Assembly: GCA_019022495.1 (NCBI GenBank)
Contig: JAFEKR010000006.1
Location: forward strand, 496,001-560,000
From: Epichloe hybrida
Lineage: Eukaryota > Ascomycota > Sordariomycetes > Hypocreales > Clavicipitaceae
DNA: 64,000 nucleotides
Direction of reading: 5' to 3'
The first letter of the stretch is position 1. Each line of letters opens with the position of its first letter. Shown piece after piece: positions 45,579 to 58,332 of the stretch. Made by a program: the position numbers and the translations under genes. The notes beneath the pieces were generated by a model. It was not told where the DNA came from, did not search any database, and saw only the letters and a program-made list of their open reading frames with translations.

Positions 45579-47587
45579 TGTGTACGTGCTCTCGTTATAT
45601 GCCGGGGCGTCGGGCTCGTCGCCGTCGCTGGCTGAGAATTCGTCAAGCTCTAGTGGCTCGTCGCGCCAGTACTTGAAGTCGGTGTAGTCTTCTCCTCCTG
45701 CCTTGACCAGCGTGGCGACGGGCGGAAAGTAATGGTCGACAACTTCGTTGATGTTGACGTAGCTCATCTTGAGCTTGTTGAGGCTGAGCAGATCCAGCGA
45801 CACCTCCGAGTTGGAATTGATGGTGAAGATTCTCGTTCTCGGCACGTCCACCGTGCGGTAGGAGATCTGGTCGGTCAGACGGTTGCCGAAGCCAGCGTAG
45901 AACGGGCTGTGGTCTGGGCCGTAGAGGCTGCTGATGTCTCGCAAGGTGGCCATCTTGAACACGTGCGGTTGGCGCAGATACACCTCGCGGCGCAAGGCTG
46001 CCATGGTGCGATCTGGAGATAAGATGGTAGGGCCGTGGGGCATCCTACATCCCCCCTGGACTATGCCGTTGACGTAGGCCCTGGTTGTGTCTGCTTGCCC
46101 AACAGAGCGGCTGGTGAGATACATGATGTTGTATCCGTTTTGAGCAATGTCGCTGTACAACTTGGCAATGCCTGTGTGTGTCCAGTCACGCCCGATCATG
46201 TTGAGTACATGACCGAGAGCATCTGACTTGGTGATTGTGCCGTCGATATCAGAGATGACGACGGGAGTCTCGTGCTTCCACAAGAACATGTTGGCAGAGC
46301 AGGTTGCTCGATTCACAGTGAAGCTCATCGAGTTCTCTCCAGGCCTGAGGCCCAGCGCCTTCAACTGATCACTAGTCAAACGCAGCGTCTTGGCATAGTT
46401 GATATTCGGGTTCCCAGCATATCCGGAGCCCAAAGGAGTCCGAGGAGGGGTCTGCAGACCAGATGGGCCGGCATCGGATTCGGATCGTCGGTGCGAGGGT
46501 ACGCGAGGGCTGCTTGTGACGTCGCTACCGTCGCTCTGATAGCCGGGGTCAGAGATGGCATCTGCCGCTGTGTTGTGACGATGAGCCTTCAACGAAGACT
46601 CGATGGTCTTATCCATGGCTGCCTGTTTGGCTTCTTCGCTGCTGTAGATCCACAGGTTGCCCTCCTCGTCAAATCCGAAAAGCGAGCCAATGTCGTAGTT
46701 CCCTTGCAGCTCCTCGGAGAGAATCTTTCTGGCAAGAATTTCAGCTTGCAGCATGTCCTCTTCACAGCTTTTGAAGCCAGTCATGTCGAGCATCAGATCA
46801 CCGGTTTCCGTGACACAACTGGGGATGTTTGCTGCCGAAAGCTCCTTGGCCAAAGTCTTGGCCCGCTCCATCCCCAACGGCGGGGGACTATGCGATCGTT
46901 CTGATCCGGTTGAGCCTCCAGCATCATGTTCCGATTCGTCCTCGCGGACTACCGATCTGGCAGATTCCCTCAAAATGTCCTCGCTACGAGGTCTCGGTAA
47001 AGTTGTAAACCAATCGCCGGAGGCAGATCGCGGCTTTGGCGCATTTGGCGACGTTGAGAGCGGAGTGATGATTCCTAACATCTTGTTCAGTACCAAGCCC
47101 AAAGAAGAAGAGGGGATGGCCGGGAGGAGCGCGTACCATTTTCGTCTGGCTGTGTCTGAAGCACAGATTGCACGGGCCGAGAAGAGCCGCTGGTCATGTC
47201 TTGGTCGAGATCAAGAGGGTCAGGATCGTTGAGTCCAGACGGTGCTTCTTCTGGACCCAGGCCCGGGCTACTGGCTGGGGAAACAAGGGGAGAAGTTTGG
47301 AGGGACTCGGGGATGTTTTCTGTGGTTTCGAATACGAAGAAGGCCTCGCCGCCTTCTCCCAGCTTCATGGAATAGTCCTGTTTGATGCCATTGACCTTGA
47401 ACTCGACCTTTTTCTCAGAAGGACGGAGTAGCGAGAACTTGCCGAATCGCACGTGAAAGGGCGAACAGGCCAGGGTGCCGTCATCACGTTGGACGACAAT
47501 CACGTCGATGGCACCGCTGAGAGTCGCGGGATTGATCGAGTTCCATGCTGTCGAGACGGAGTCGCTGAGGTTTCGAACGTACTGCAT
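45261..47587 (-). CDS. PAH1: Phosphatidate phosphatase, lipin family (Pah1/Ned1)
   Basis: Minus-strand exons 47587-47137 and 47074-45261 encode 754 residues; the 62-bp intron joins G|GA. The N-LIP domain occupies the first 110 residues (MQYVRNLSDSVSTAWNSINP, amphipathic helix; FHVRFGKFSLLRPSEKKVEF). The catalytic C-LIP domain has the DxDxT motif DIDGTITKSD at residues 426-435, followed by NIMYLTSRSVGQADTTR and PHVFKMATLRDI. The central part is Ser/Pro-rich with many candidate phosphosites. The C-terminal tail is very acidic, with about 16 Asp in a row from a GTC/GAC repeat near 45530-45580. The enzyme makes diacylglycerol from phosphatidate at the ER/nuclear membrane and controls lipid-droplet and membrane growth. 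Confidence 0.95.
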
Positions 47588-48045
47588 ATTGCCACAGGTG
47601 AATGGCGATATCGGGATCCGGCGCAAATGACGGGTGTTGGAGAGGAGAGTGCAGAAGTCGGCGAGGTAATATTTGTGTAGAAGAGGGGCCGCTCCCAGAC
47701 CTTGGGATGTTTGATTCGGGGAGGTTGCTGCCAAAGAAAGCCAAAAAAGAAAGCCAAAAAAAAAAAAAAAAAAAAGTGCTGCTTCGACAAAGGGGCGAAG
47801 TTGAGGGCCGGGCTATCGGGTTGTTTGACTGGGAGAGAGGCTGGAGAGACTCTGGGGGAGGAGCGACGATGACGCCTGCCTGTTGCGGGCGGTTGCGGGC
47901 GGTGGCGGACGGTGGCGGGCAAAAGGCAGGTGAAGGCGAAGGTGAGAGAGCAGCGCAGCGAGTTAATTAATAAGTGTCAGGTAGGGGTGTAGATAGATGA
48001 TGAAAAGTGTTCGATTTGATCAATCAGAGGTGCAGACGGCAGCCG
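47588..48045. promoter_or_regulatory. PAH1 upstream region with poly-A tract
   Basis: About 460 bp between the PAH1 start and the edge of the RIP island, containing an A20 run (47756-47775) and a gcgggcggt repeat near 47884-47920. Confidence 0.5.
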
Positions 48046-48823
48046 ACTTTTGTACCTGAAGGGTACATAGTGCGCTATGGTAATGACTAGTCTACGGAGG
48101 TACTTCTAATACATTCGTCTCCACCGATGTCTTATCCTAGTTAATGCGCGCCCCTTGCCTATATATCTAATACTTTAGGGAGCTCTTCCTGATATACCCC
48201 CCATAGCTAAGATAACTATTAAAGCTAATAATCTAAGGCGTAGGAAGAGATTATGAATAATTTCTAGTATTATGATTAGGTAGGAATCTCCCTTATGCTA
48301 ATTCTATAGCAGAAGTCCCTATATATTTAACCTAATAAAGGCTTTGTAAAGCTATCTACAGGCATCTTGGAGGTCTTTATCTAATTTACCTTAATATTAC
48401 CTATTACACACTACTCTCGAATCTATATCTAATTTATATTAAGGTACTTAAGGCTAGTTTAAAGCCTTCCTTCTATATATTTAGTAATCTAGATTATTTA
48501 CTTATTATTACACTAGATAATTAAGAGCGGCGGAACATATATGTTAATATTATAAAGCAGCCTACTAAGAGAAATACGCTCTTTTACACTATAATTTAGG
48601 GCAAAGAGCTCTGCTTCTATGCTTAAAGTTATTACATAATATTACCTTCCGGACTTCTAATTAATCGTAGCGCTATACATAATAAAGACGTAACCTTACG
48701 TTAACTTCCGAGTCTTAGAATCGTCGCCAAGTGAAGTATCTATGCTAGAAAACAAAACTTCATTGAATTCAACCCCTTCGCACTAGTGCAACGTTCCTTG
48801 GTGTAACCAACACTTTTACTTAG
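48046..48823 (-). mobile_element. RIP-degraded Ty1/copia remnant, 3' part
   Basis: On the minus strand, stop-riddled translation of about 48330-48760 retains the copia RT/RNase H order: a GYVF-type segment, then LSIEAELFAL (about 48600-48630) and MPVDSFTKPL (about 48331-48368). A polypurine tract (six C on the + strand at 48197-48202) marks the border to a likely 3' LTR below it. The end of that LTR could not be fixed; the left border at about 48046 is set by the change in base composition. No frame is intact. Confidence 0.65.
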
Positions 48824-49093
48824 TGTCACGGCTTGCACCGAAAGGTTGAGAACGAAGTGATGGCTAAGACTATTGCAGTTGCTGCTAGATAGATACTAGC
48901 TAGGGGCGGGTGCGTGAAGGTTTTAATCTCTAACCTAGCACTAATAATATACGTAGTCTTTAATAAATACCTTGCTTTATAAGCACATAGCTATCTTATA
49001 GCTAGCTAGCCTCTTTATTATTTACATAGCCTAAAGGTTCTCTAAAGACTTACTTTAATAAATATCCTATCTTTAACCTCTACGCTCCTAATA
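48824..49093 (-). repeat. Left LTR of the gypsy element (3' LTR)
   Basis: 270 bp aligned end to end with 56414-56683. The outer ~100 bp (tgtcacggcttgcaccgaaa onward) keep G+C, while the inner part is converted to A/T. Confidence 0.92.
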
Positions 49094-52000
49094 TAATACC
49101 CCCCTTATATATAATTAACCTTAATTATAAAATAAGCTACTTACTTAAGGTATAGTTATTATATTAGAGCTTTATAAGGAAAAATAAGATAAGGCACCTT
49201 ATATCTAGACACGTAAGTAAATAAAAAGAAATAATAATAATAATATTACTAATTAAAAACAACCCCTTATTATAGTTAGTAATGTTTTAATAGTAGCTTA
49301 CATATAGCTTTACTATAGTAAAATAAATATTATTACCTATTATATAGCTAGAAAAAACAATATAAATAACCTGTGTTAATTTTTATAATTAGTTAAATAA
49401 ATAAGGTACCTAATACTAGGGTTCTAAATAGTCTAACTAGAGGGCTTATATTATAGTTACTATAAGCTTATAGCTATTAGGTATATATGTATTTAGTAGT
49501 GCTAATGGTTATTATTATAATTTATAAATTACTTATATATAGTGCGTTAGATTACTTAAGGGGTCTAGGGTTAATATAAAAGAGACTAATTTTTCCTCTC
49601 TTTTACACTCTTCCTTTCTTTTATAATATCCCTTAACCTTATAAGTTACCCTTACTAGCTAAGTAATAGCTCTCCTACTACTATTACTTAGTAATTACTA
49701 ACCTCTTTTAGTCCCTAATTATTATTATTATTTATCCTTATTTATCTTAGTTTCTTGCCCTTATCTAGCTTATAAGTTTATACTCTTATTAGCATAACTT
49801 CCCTATCTAGTCTATTATAGCTAACTTATAGCTAGTTTACTATATCTAAGTCTTATACCTAAACTTTGCCTTTATTAATACCTTAAGAAAATCTATTAAC
49901 TAAGAAATCTCTTATAAAGTCTCCCTAAAAGCAAACTTCTTCTAAAATCTTATTATAAGTTTATTATATCCTTATAGTGTCTTTATTACTAACTTACTAC
50001 TAGTAAAATAACTTTAAAGAAAATTCTATATATACACTATTATTAGTAAGTAGTAATGTAAAATATCCTCCTAAAAAACAGTATCTATAAAATTCTAGGA
50101 TACCTTATTAATAAAAAAACCTTCCTAGCTAAATATAATAAATCTTTAAGTATAACTTCTTTGCTTACTTATTACTTCTTTATAGCTAATATTTAATAGG
50201 CTATTTAATAAAATATACTTATTACTTCTAAAATAATAAAAACTATATTATAGTATATCTCTCTTAACTAAAATCTACCTAGTTATTACTAATATACTAC
50301 TAGACTTTAGCTTAAATTATATAGCTTTATAATAGGCTATTTAAACTTATTAAAGCTACTTCTAAAGGTAGCTATTACTATTAAAATAAAGTAAGTATAA
50401 TCCTATTTCCTAGACACTAAATTACTACTAACTTACTACTAGCTTATTATAAAAGCAAAGAAAAAGCTATAGAATACTATCCTAGTTTATAAAAATTCTA
50501 ATAAGCGTAGTTATATTTACTATGCTTAAATATTTACTAATATTACTTATAAGGTAAAATATAATAAATATACTATAATAGCACTACTAAGTAACACTAT
50601 AAATCTAAAGACTTAGATTAATATTATAAACTATCTTTACTTTATAGCCTAGAATATCCTAAAGGTAAGCTTTCTTAATATATATAGCTAATACTTAACT
50701 AACTTACTAGTAGTTTATACTAAATACTATTAATTTACCTAAATATATTAGTCTTATTAAGCTCCCTAGTGCACTTTAGGTTTATATATATAAAGAGAGG
50801 GATTTTAATAATAAAAATACTCCTAAGGCCTCTTTCTCTATAGCTTCTATAGCTACTAATAATAATAAGGGACTAGTAGTCTTAAGGGCTAACTCTATTA
50901 TAAAGGGATAGGTGCTTAGTAGCTATATAATAGATTATTTAAGTTATTTAAGTAAATTAACTTTATTTTCTAATATCTTTAGTATATTAAGTTATAAAAC
51001 ATAATTACCTTATATTAACTTTATTACTTAGCTATTACTTATAGTTATTAATAATTTCTCTAGTAATAAAATCCCTTTTTAATACCTAAGAATTCTCTAA
51101 AGTATTATAGCCCTTTTATTTAACTAGATATTTATAATGCCTTCTATTATAGTAATATAAAATAATTCTCTTAACTTTAAACTCTTATTTATTATCTTTA
51201 ATAGTATCTTATAGTAAGGATATATTTTCTATATTTATTAGGTTCTCTTTAAAAGGTTTAAGACTAGTAATATTAAATATATTATGTAATTAAGTCCTAG
51301 GTAGTAATTTTAATTAATATACTAATCTATAACTTCTAATTACCTTTTTAATCTTATAGGGGCCTATATACTTTATAGCTAGCTTCTTACTAGGGTGTCT
51401 TAGGTTAATGTTTTTTATTAATAATAAAATATAGTTACTAACTTTAAACCTTATTAGAGTTCTTTTCTAGTTATAATATTTTTTATACTAAGTCTATAAG
51501 TTACTTAAAAGCTACTTAATTATAGTATGCTTCTCTTTTAGTGCTAAAATCCTACTTTTAGCTTAATTATTTACTAAAGGGATATCTACTACTACTTACT
51601 ACAAACCTCTAGGATTATAACCTTATAACGCCTTTACTAGTGTGTAGCTATATATTAAGTAATTGCTTATATTATACGCGAATTACGCTATTAATAGGTT
51701 ATTTACCTAATTAGTCTATTTAGCATAAGTAAAAGCCCTTAAATAATGTTCTAAGACCTAGTTTAAATGTTTTATCTAACTATTTATCTAGGGGTAAAAA
51801 GCAGTGCTAAGTAGTCGCTTTATTATAAGAAGATAATAAAAAGTTATCTAGAAACCACTAGTAAATATAGAACCTTAGTCTATTATAATACCTTCTAGGG
51901 CTTTATAGTCTTTAAAAACATATTCTAAGAACATAGTTACTAGCCTATTACTAGTTAGTTACGTTAAAACAAGGATATAAATACTATATTTCATGAAATA

Positions 52001-55000
52001 TTTAATAATAACTAAAATTACATTATAGGTTTAATTTAAATCTTTTACTAGTGAAAGTCTAGTAATAAAATCTATTAATAATTCTTAAAAGGGGCGATTA
52101 GGCACTAGTAATGTAGCTAGCTTGCTATATAGTTTATAATGCCTTGGTTTTAAAGTCTAATAATTTATATAAGTGCTAATGTATATCTTTATATCTTTCT
52201 TTATTATTAGCTAATAATATTAGTTTATAATCTAATAAAGAGTTTTACTTACTTCTTAGTGCCTAGTAGTAAGGTTATTATAAGTTAGTAATAAAATTTC
52301 TTTCCTTATACCTAGAGAAATAAAAACATAATTCTTAAATATTAATAGCTTAGAGAGTCTAATTAACTATGTCTAGGACATAGCTAAATTGCCGCTTTTA
52401 AGTAACTTTAATTAAGCTATAGTAAAGTTATTGCCTTACTATGCTTTATATAATAAGACTTAAATTAGGGGTTTTAATTCTAAGCTCTTTTCTAAAAAGT
52501 TAGAGTTAAACTTAGAAGAGGTTCTCTAAATAGATTAGATCCTAGCTATAATATCTCTATAAGTAATTAGTTTAATAGATACTTCTAGTCTTATAAGGAT
52601 ATAAATAAGTAATGTTTTTAAGGGGCGCCCTCGCTGCTTACTAGCAATAACCTATACTAGTCTATCCCTATTAGTAATAGCTAGTCTAATAGGAAAATTA
52701 AAATAATTAAGTAATAAACAATACATACGCTAGGTACTAATAGTATTACTATAGCTAGCTTATTACTTATTAATAGAAGTATAAAAAGTATTAAATAACC
52801 TTACTAATATAACTCTTCTAAGATTATCTAGATTATTAGGTTCTTTAGGAATATAGTTAAGTTACGATTTTTTAAAACCCTAGATATTAGCAGTATTATT
52901 ATAGCGTTATTATAACTAACTATTAGTTATATTAAGTGATGTTTTTATGAAGCCTATGGCATTAATAATATCGCTATAGTGTTTCTATCTCTTAGTATTT
53001 ATAAATTTAAATAAAAAGGTAAGAAGTTATATAGTTACTACTTTCTCTTTCCTTACCTTACTTATAAAATCTAGTCTTCTTAAAAGTAAGTTAGTAGGAT
53101 TTAATTTCCCTATATAATATATAATCTTAAAGTTAAAAGAATAAAGCTTATTAAGTGTAATTACTTGCTTACTAGTAAGCTTAGGCTTTATAGCAAGGTA
53201 CTTATAGTTTAAATAATCTATAATAACTTTAATTATATAAGCTAAATAAGCAAGATAGTGTCTCTATATGCGAAAAGCCTCTTAGATAGCTAATAATTTG
53301 CTATTAGGTATTAAATATTATAATTTAGTATTAGTTATCTTTCTTAACATAAACATAACTAGGTGCTAGTGACCTAGTACTAATATTATAAGTATAGCCC
53401 TAATTACATGTCTAGATATATCTGTCTTTACTCTAAGATATATAAGTGGGTTAAAATACACTAAAATTAGCGCTTCCTAAAATCTTTATTAAAGCTCTTT
53501 AAACGCTACTATCTCACAGGGTTTTAGTTTAAATATTACTAGTTAATTCCCTCTAAGGCAATCTATTAATAGAATAATAACTTTACTATACTATTTAATA
53601 AAATAGCGGTAGAATCTAGTAAAACTAAGAAATAACTAAATATTAAAAACACTACATAGTATTAGCTAGGTTATAATTGCTTTAACTCTTACTAGGTCTA
53701 TTATAATACCTTTCTTTAATATCTTAAAGCCTAAAAATTTAACTTCCTTAACTAAAAATTAATACTTCTTAAGGTTAATAAAAAGACTTACCTCTCTAAA
53801 CCTACGTAAAACTTATTTAATATGCTTTATATAATCTTTAACCCTACTACTATATATTAGCGTATTATCTAGATAGATAATATAAGTCTTATTAATAAGT
53901 CCTTTAAGAGCATTATTAATATACTTCTAAAAAGTCACTAGTGTGTTAACTAGTTTAAATAGCATTACTAGATATTTAAAGTAGCTATATTAATAATAAA
54001 ACGCTGTTTTCCACTTATTACCTAAGCGAATATATAGCTAGTAGTATATATCTTTTAAATCTAGGACTATGAAAATAACTATGCTTACTAATTAATTAAG
54101 AATTTCAGTAATAAGGGGCAAAGGGGCCTTATTCTTAATTATAATCTTATTTAGGCCCCTATAATCTATATAAAGCCTTAATTTCCCTCCTTTCTTTAGA
54201 ACAAATAAAATTAGGGCTCTAGCTAGGCTAACTAATCTTCTAATTTACCCTTTAAGCTACGTACTTATAAGGTACTCTTTAAGAACCTCTAGCTCCCTTT
54301 TAGCTAAATTATATATAGGCCCCTAAGGTAGTGTTTTCCCTTCTTCTAATTTAATTATATAAGTGTAACCTCCTAGTTTAGGAAGCTTACTTACTAACTC
54401 TTTAGAAAAAATATCTATAAACTCCTTATATTCTTCTAGGATTATTAGTATAAGGCACTTAGTGCTCTTATCCTAATTTAACGTAGCTTCTTTGCTACTT
54501 ATGTTTTCTAAAATTAGTATAACTATAATACCTTTGCTTTTTTACTATAAATAAGCGTACTTAAGGATTTACATAGCTACTTTGCTATTTATTTATATGT
54601 CTATTACTACTAGGTTTTTTAATTAGCCTTTTCCTTTTCCTTTTTAATTTTTATTTTCTAGAACACTTAGCCTAATCTTTATTACTTCTAATAATAAAGT
54701 AACTACTACTATTTTTTTCTCTCTATATACTTACTGCTTACTATAAGTAAAGGAGAGACATTTTATTATTACTAGATATCTCTAGTATTTATGCTCCTAA
54801 TATATAATTATAGGTAAATACTCTTTAATCTAGTCTATACCTAGAATTATCCCTTTACCTATATTAGCAATAAAGTAGCTAACTTAGCAGACCTTTACAA
54901 ATCCTATACTATCTTTTATCTTAACTAATTTTTTTAGAATTCCTTAATATAGAATTACTTTTTTACTTACACTCTCTAATATCCTATCTAATTAGATTAC

Positions 55001-56413
55001 ATTCTCCTAATCCTTTTTTAATAATAATTTTAGATAAATTATTAAAGACTATACGCTTATATTAAATAGCGCTTACATAGCTAACCACTAGTTATCTTAT
55101 TATAGAGATACCTATATTCTTATTCTATTATCTATAGGGTATTTTATAGTAAGATTATATTCCTAGGTCTATACTAATTAAACTAGTATTATATTAGGAG
55201 ACATAGCTTTATTACTACTTTCCCTATGCTTTTTAGTTATATATTTAGTACTTTTATAGGTAAAATAATCTAGTGCCTAATAAGTTAGTATAGTGTGCCT
55301 AGGCTTTCTATATTTATCGCACACTAGGGATAATTTTTTCCCTTAGTCTTTACTTTATTACTATGCCTTATCTATAGGTAATGTAAAATAAGAGTGTTAT
55401 CTCTTTCTTTTAGAGTCCTAACCTTTTTTATTATTTTAGCCTAAACCTATTATAACCTTCGCTTTCTTACCCTAGCCTTATAGTTAGCTCTAGGTTATTA
55501 GGATCTCTTAACTAATTATCTGCTTCCTTATAGCGTTATTTAAGCTATTTAGAAAGATTATAATTCTTAGATATATAGGGATTTCTTTAGGTAACTTAGC
55601 TTTTACCTTATCCTAGGCTTATATAAAGGATTAAAATAATTAGCTATTCTTTTACCTAAGATTTAGTAGTGACCTTATTGCTTCTAAGTGTCTTGCACTT
55701 ATATCTATTATTCTAGTTTTTAACTATTCTAGGAAATCTGCCTAGGTAATTAATAAATAATCTACGTGCCTATCCATAGCTATATAATGTATTTACTATT
55801 GCTTTACATTACTAGCTAGGCAGCTACTTACATATACTACCTTAGTTACATTATCCTTAAAGGTATAGTAGTTTAATTTAAATAGTATATCTAAGTTTAC
55901 TAAGAAATTTTATAGGCTTTTATATATTTCCCCTTTATATATAGGCATTTTTATTTACATTTTAATAAGACTACCTTACTACGTAATTACTACTATATTA
56001 CTATAAACTATAGGTGAAATCATAGCTAATATTTAAGGGGTAATTATAGGTCTAGTTTAAGGTCTAGCTAATCCTAGATTTGCCTTAAGCTCTTTAATTT
56101 ATACCTTTATCTATAAGACCTCTTATCTTCTCTAAAGGTAATATAGCTTAGATTATATAACCTTATAGCGTTGCTATAATGCCCTTTTTTCTTTAGTTAT
56201 ATTATCTATACCTTTACCTAAATTAGGATTAAGTAGCGTTTATTACACCCTATTATCTATAGTTTTAGATTATAGGGGTTTCTTATTTTCCTAATTATCT
56301 ATAGCTTTATTATTATAAGGTACTAGCGTATTTCTTATAGATCTTTAGAGTGTTAGCTATATAATAATCTAGCTAATAGTTTATATCCTTAAAAAGGTTA
56401 AGAGAGATTAATT

Positions 56414-56683
56414 TATTATAGCTTATACTAAAAGGTTAAGAATAAAGTAATAGCTAAGACTATTATAGTTATTACTAGATAGATACTAGCTAAGAGCAAG
56501 TGTGTAAAGGTTTTAATCTCTAACCTAGCACTAATAATATACGTAGTCTTTAATAAATACCTTGCTTTATAAGCACGTGGCTATCTCGTAGCTAGCTAGC
56601 CTCTTTATTATTCGTATAGCCTAAAGGTTCTCCGAAGACCCGCTTCGATAAACATCCTATCTTTAACCTCTGCGCTCCTAACA
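56414..56683 (-). repeat. Right LTR of the gypsy element (5' LTR)
   Basis: 270 bp. Its inner end (tattatagcttatac) is the transition-mutated version of the left copy's outer end, whereas its outer ~120 bp retain cg dinucleotides (ttctccgaagacccgcttcg) lost in the left copy. It ends in CA before the cttag duplication. Confidence 0.92.
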
Positions 56684-56688
56684 CTTAG

Positions 56689-57795
56689 CCTATATATATA
56701 ATAAGAGCTAATATGATTCCCTTAAGTAAACTAATAAGAGATTTAGTTCTTATTCTTATATATAATTATAGCTAGGCTAGCTTATGCTAATATTGCTTAG
56801 GTAGCTACCTATAATGGAGTCTTAACTCTATAATTAAATCTTATAAAAAATAGTTATATTCTAAGGCATTTAATTATATAAAGATACTACTTTAATATGC
56901 TAAGAGTAGTTATAGTAAAGTAACTATAGTAAAACTAAATAATATAGTATAAGTATGTATTAATATATACATATACTTAGATTCTAAATCTCTTTAGCTT
57001 CTTATATCTATTAAGGCACTAAAGGAAGTTTAGTCTAAGTACTAAGAAGTTTATATAATATTAAAAGTTCCCTTTCTAATGCTTTTAAACTTCTTTAGGA
57101 AAGACTATATAATAAAAGTTATATAATTAGTTTTATAAGACTAGGACTTAGCCCTTTTATTATATATAATAATATAAATATCCTTAACTAAAGCCTTATA
57201 TTATAAAGGTTTATTTTAAATTAGCTTTAAGGAATTAAATTATATCCTATAAAGTAATTTAGCGCTTTTCTTCTATATAAAATTATCTTTTTATTCTATA
57301 TTAATAGCGAATTTTGCGGATTATATATAGCGTATAGGATAGCTAGTCTTGCGCTTAAAGGTCTTAAAGAATTAATTAATCTAAATAACTATAGGAGAAA
57401 AAGTAAAACTATATATAATAAATTAGTTTATCTATAATTTGCGTATGATTTTATATTTATAAGAAGCCCTATTACTAAAGCTATGTTTAGAGGGTTTATA
57501 AGCTAACTAGTTAATGCCCTTATTACTAAAGAAGCTTAATAATAGTTAAATAAATAGTCTCTATAGGAATGTCTTATATAAAAAGCTTAAAGATCTCTTT
57601 ATATAAGGGCTAAAGATATTATATACTTTATAAAGTAAATAAAACTCCCTAGGCTTAAAGATAGTAATATAATATATAAAGACTAATACTTTAGCTACCT
57701 TATATAAAAAGCTTAGTATTAATCTAATCTAGGATTTATTTATAAGAAATCCTATTATTATAAAGGGATTTAATTTGCTTATAAAAGCTCTATAG
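56689..57795 (-). mobile_element. RIP-degraded flank, probable 5' part of the copia remnant
   Basis: About 1.1 kb of AT-rich, frame-less sequence directly beyond the target duplication. Joined across the gypsy insertion it continues the block at 48046-48823, so it should be the other part of the interrupted copia element, but no single domain is clear. The border at about 57795 is set by an abrupt return to balanced base composition. Confidence 0.5.
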
Positions 57796-58332
57796 GTTTT
57801 TTCGTGGACGTGGCATAATTATAATGTACAAAAAATATATTATAAAAATCATAAAATCGCAAAATCGCAAATGAGGGGTTAAGGGATTTTTTTGTTTTGG
57901 CAGCCCTTTGCGGGACCTCTCTAATGTGCGACCGTAATGCAACGCACTGGGATCACAGTGTGGGCTGGTCGGTACACTGTAACCGCGCATAACGCCCTCG
58001 GCGCTCGCCAACAAAAAAAACAACATGGCAAGTTCGAGACCGAGAATAAAGACCCAACCACATCCCACTAGCTCGTCTGCGACTTTCGATAACAACGTGA
58101 GCAATTCTGCGATTGGCACAACTACCAGCTACTTCAAAATGAAGAATGACTTGCGCTCGCTGGCTCCTTGGACGGGTCCCGCTGCCCGCAATACGCACTG
58201 TGCCTCACCTGTGCCTCATGTGGGCAGCTCCAGGTTGGACTCTTGAGCTTCCGCCGAGTCGCACAGAAACCACAACAACTCTTCCATTTCAGCAGACAGA
58301 CATTTTCTGGGCTTTTATTATTCAGCACCATC
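57796..58332. promoter_or_regulatory. Promoter region of the DUF1749 gene
   Basis: About 540 bp of ordinary composition between the RIP border and the start codon. Short frames on both strands lack features. Confidence 0.45.

Larger units (their letters stand above)
48824..56683 (-). mobile_element. Complete but inactivated Ty3/gypsy LTR retrotransposon (7,860 bp)
   Basis: Two 270-bp LTRs bound the element, and 5-bp cttag flanks both ends (48819-48823 and 56684-56688), so it is a full insertion. The minus strand still shows Ty3/gypsy order: reverse transcriptase at about 53848-54208 ([20 protein letters not shown], with at least four in-frame stops) upstream of an integrase core at about 51845-52096 (FITRLSLVKDLN, GSIFTSGF). 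A purine-rich tract (complement of ccccccttatat at 49099) lies next to the left LTR, as expected of the PPT in this orientation. The whole body is extremely AT-rich, with Trp and Gln codons turned to stops and TA dinucleotides over-represented: RIP. No open frame over about 60 codons survives. Confidence 0.92.

Noticed and set aside
45485..45676. Arg-rich + strand frame opposite lipin
   Set aside because: Produced by the antisense of the poly-Asp repeat.
57790..58119. Minus-strand 109-codon frame at the right edge of the RIP island
   Set aside because: Hydrophobic, runs across the composition border, no family features; overlaps the promoter of the hydrolase gene.
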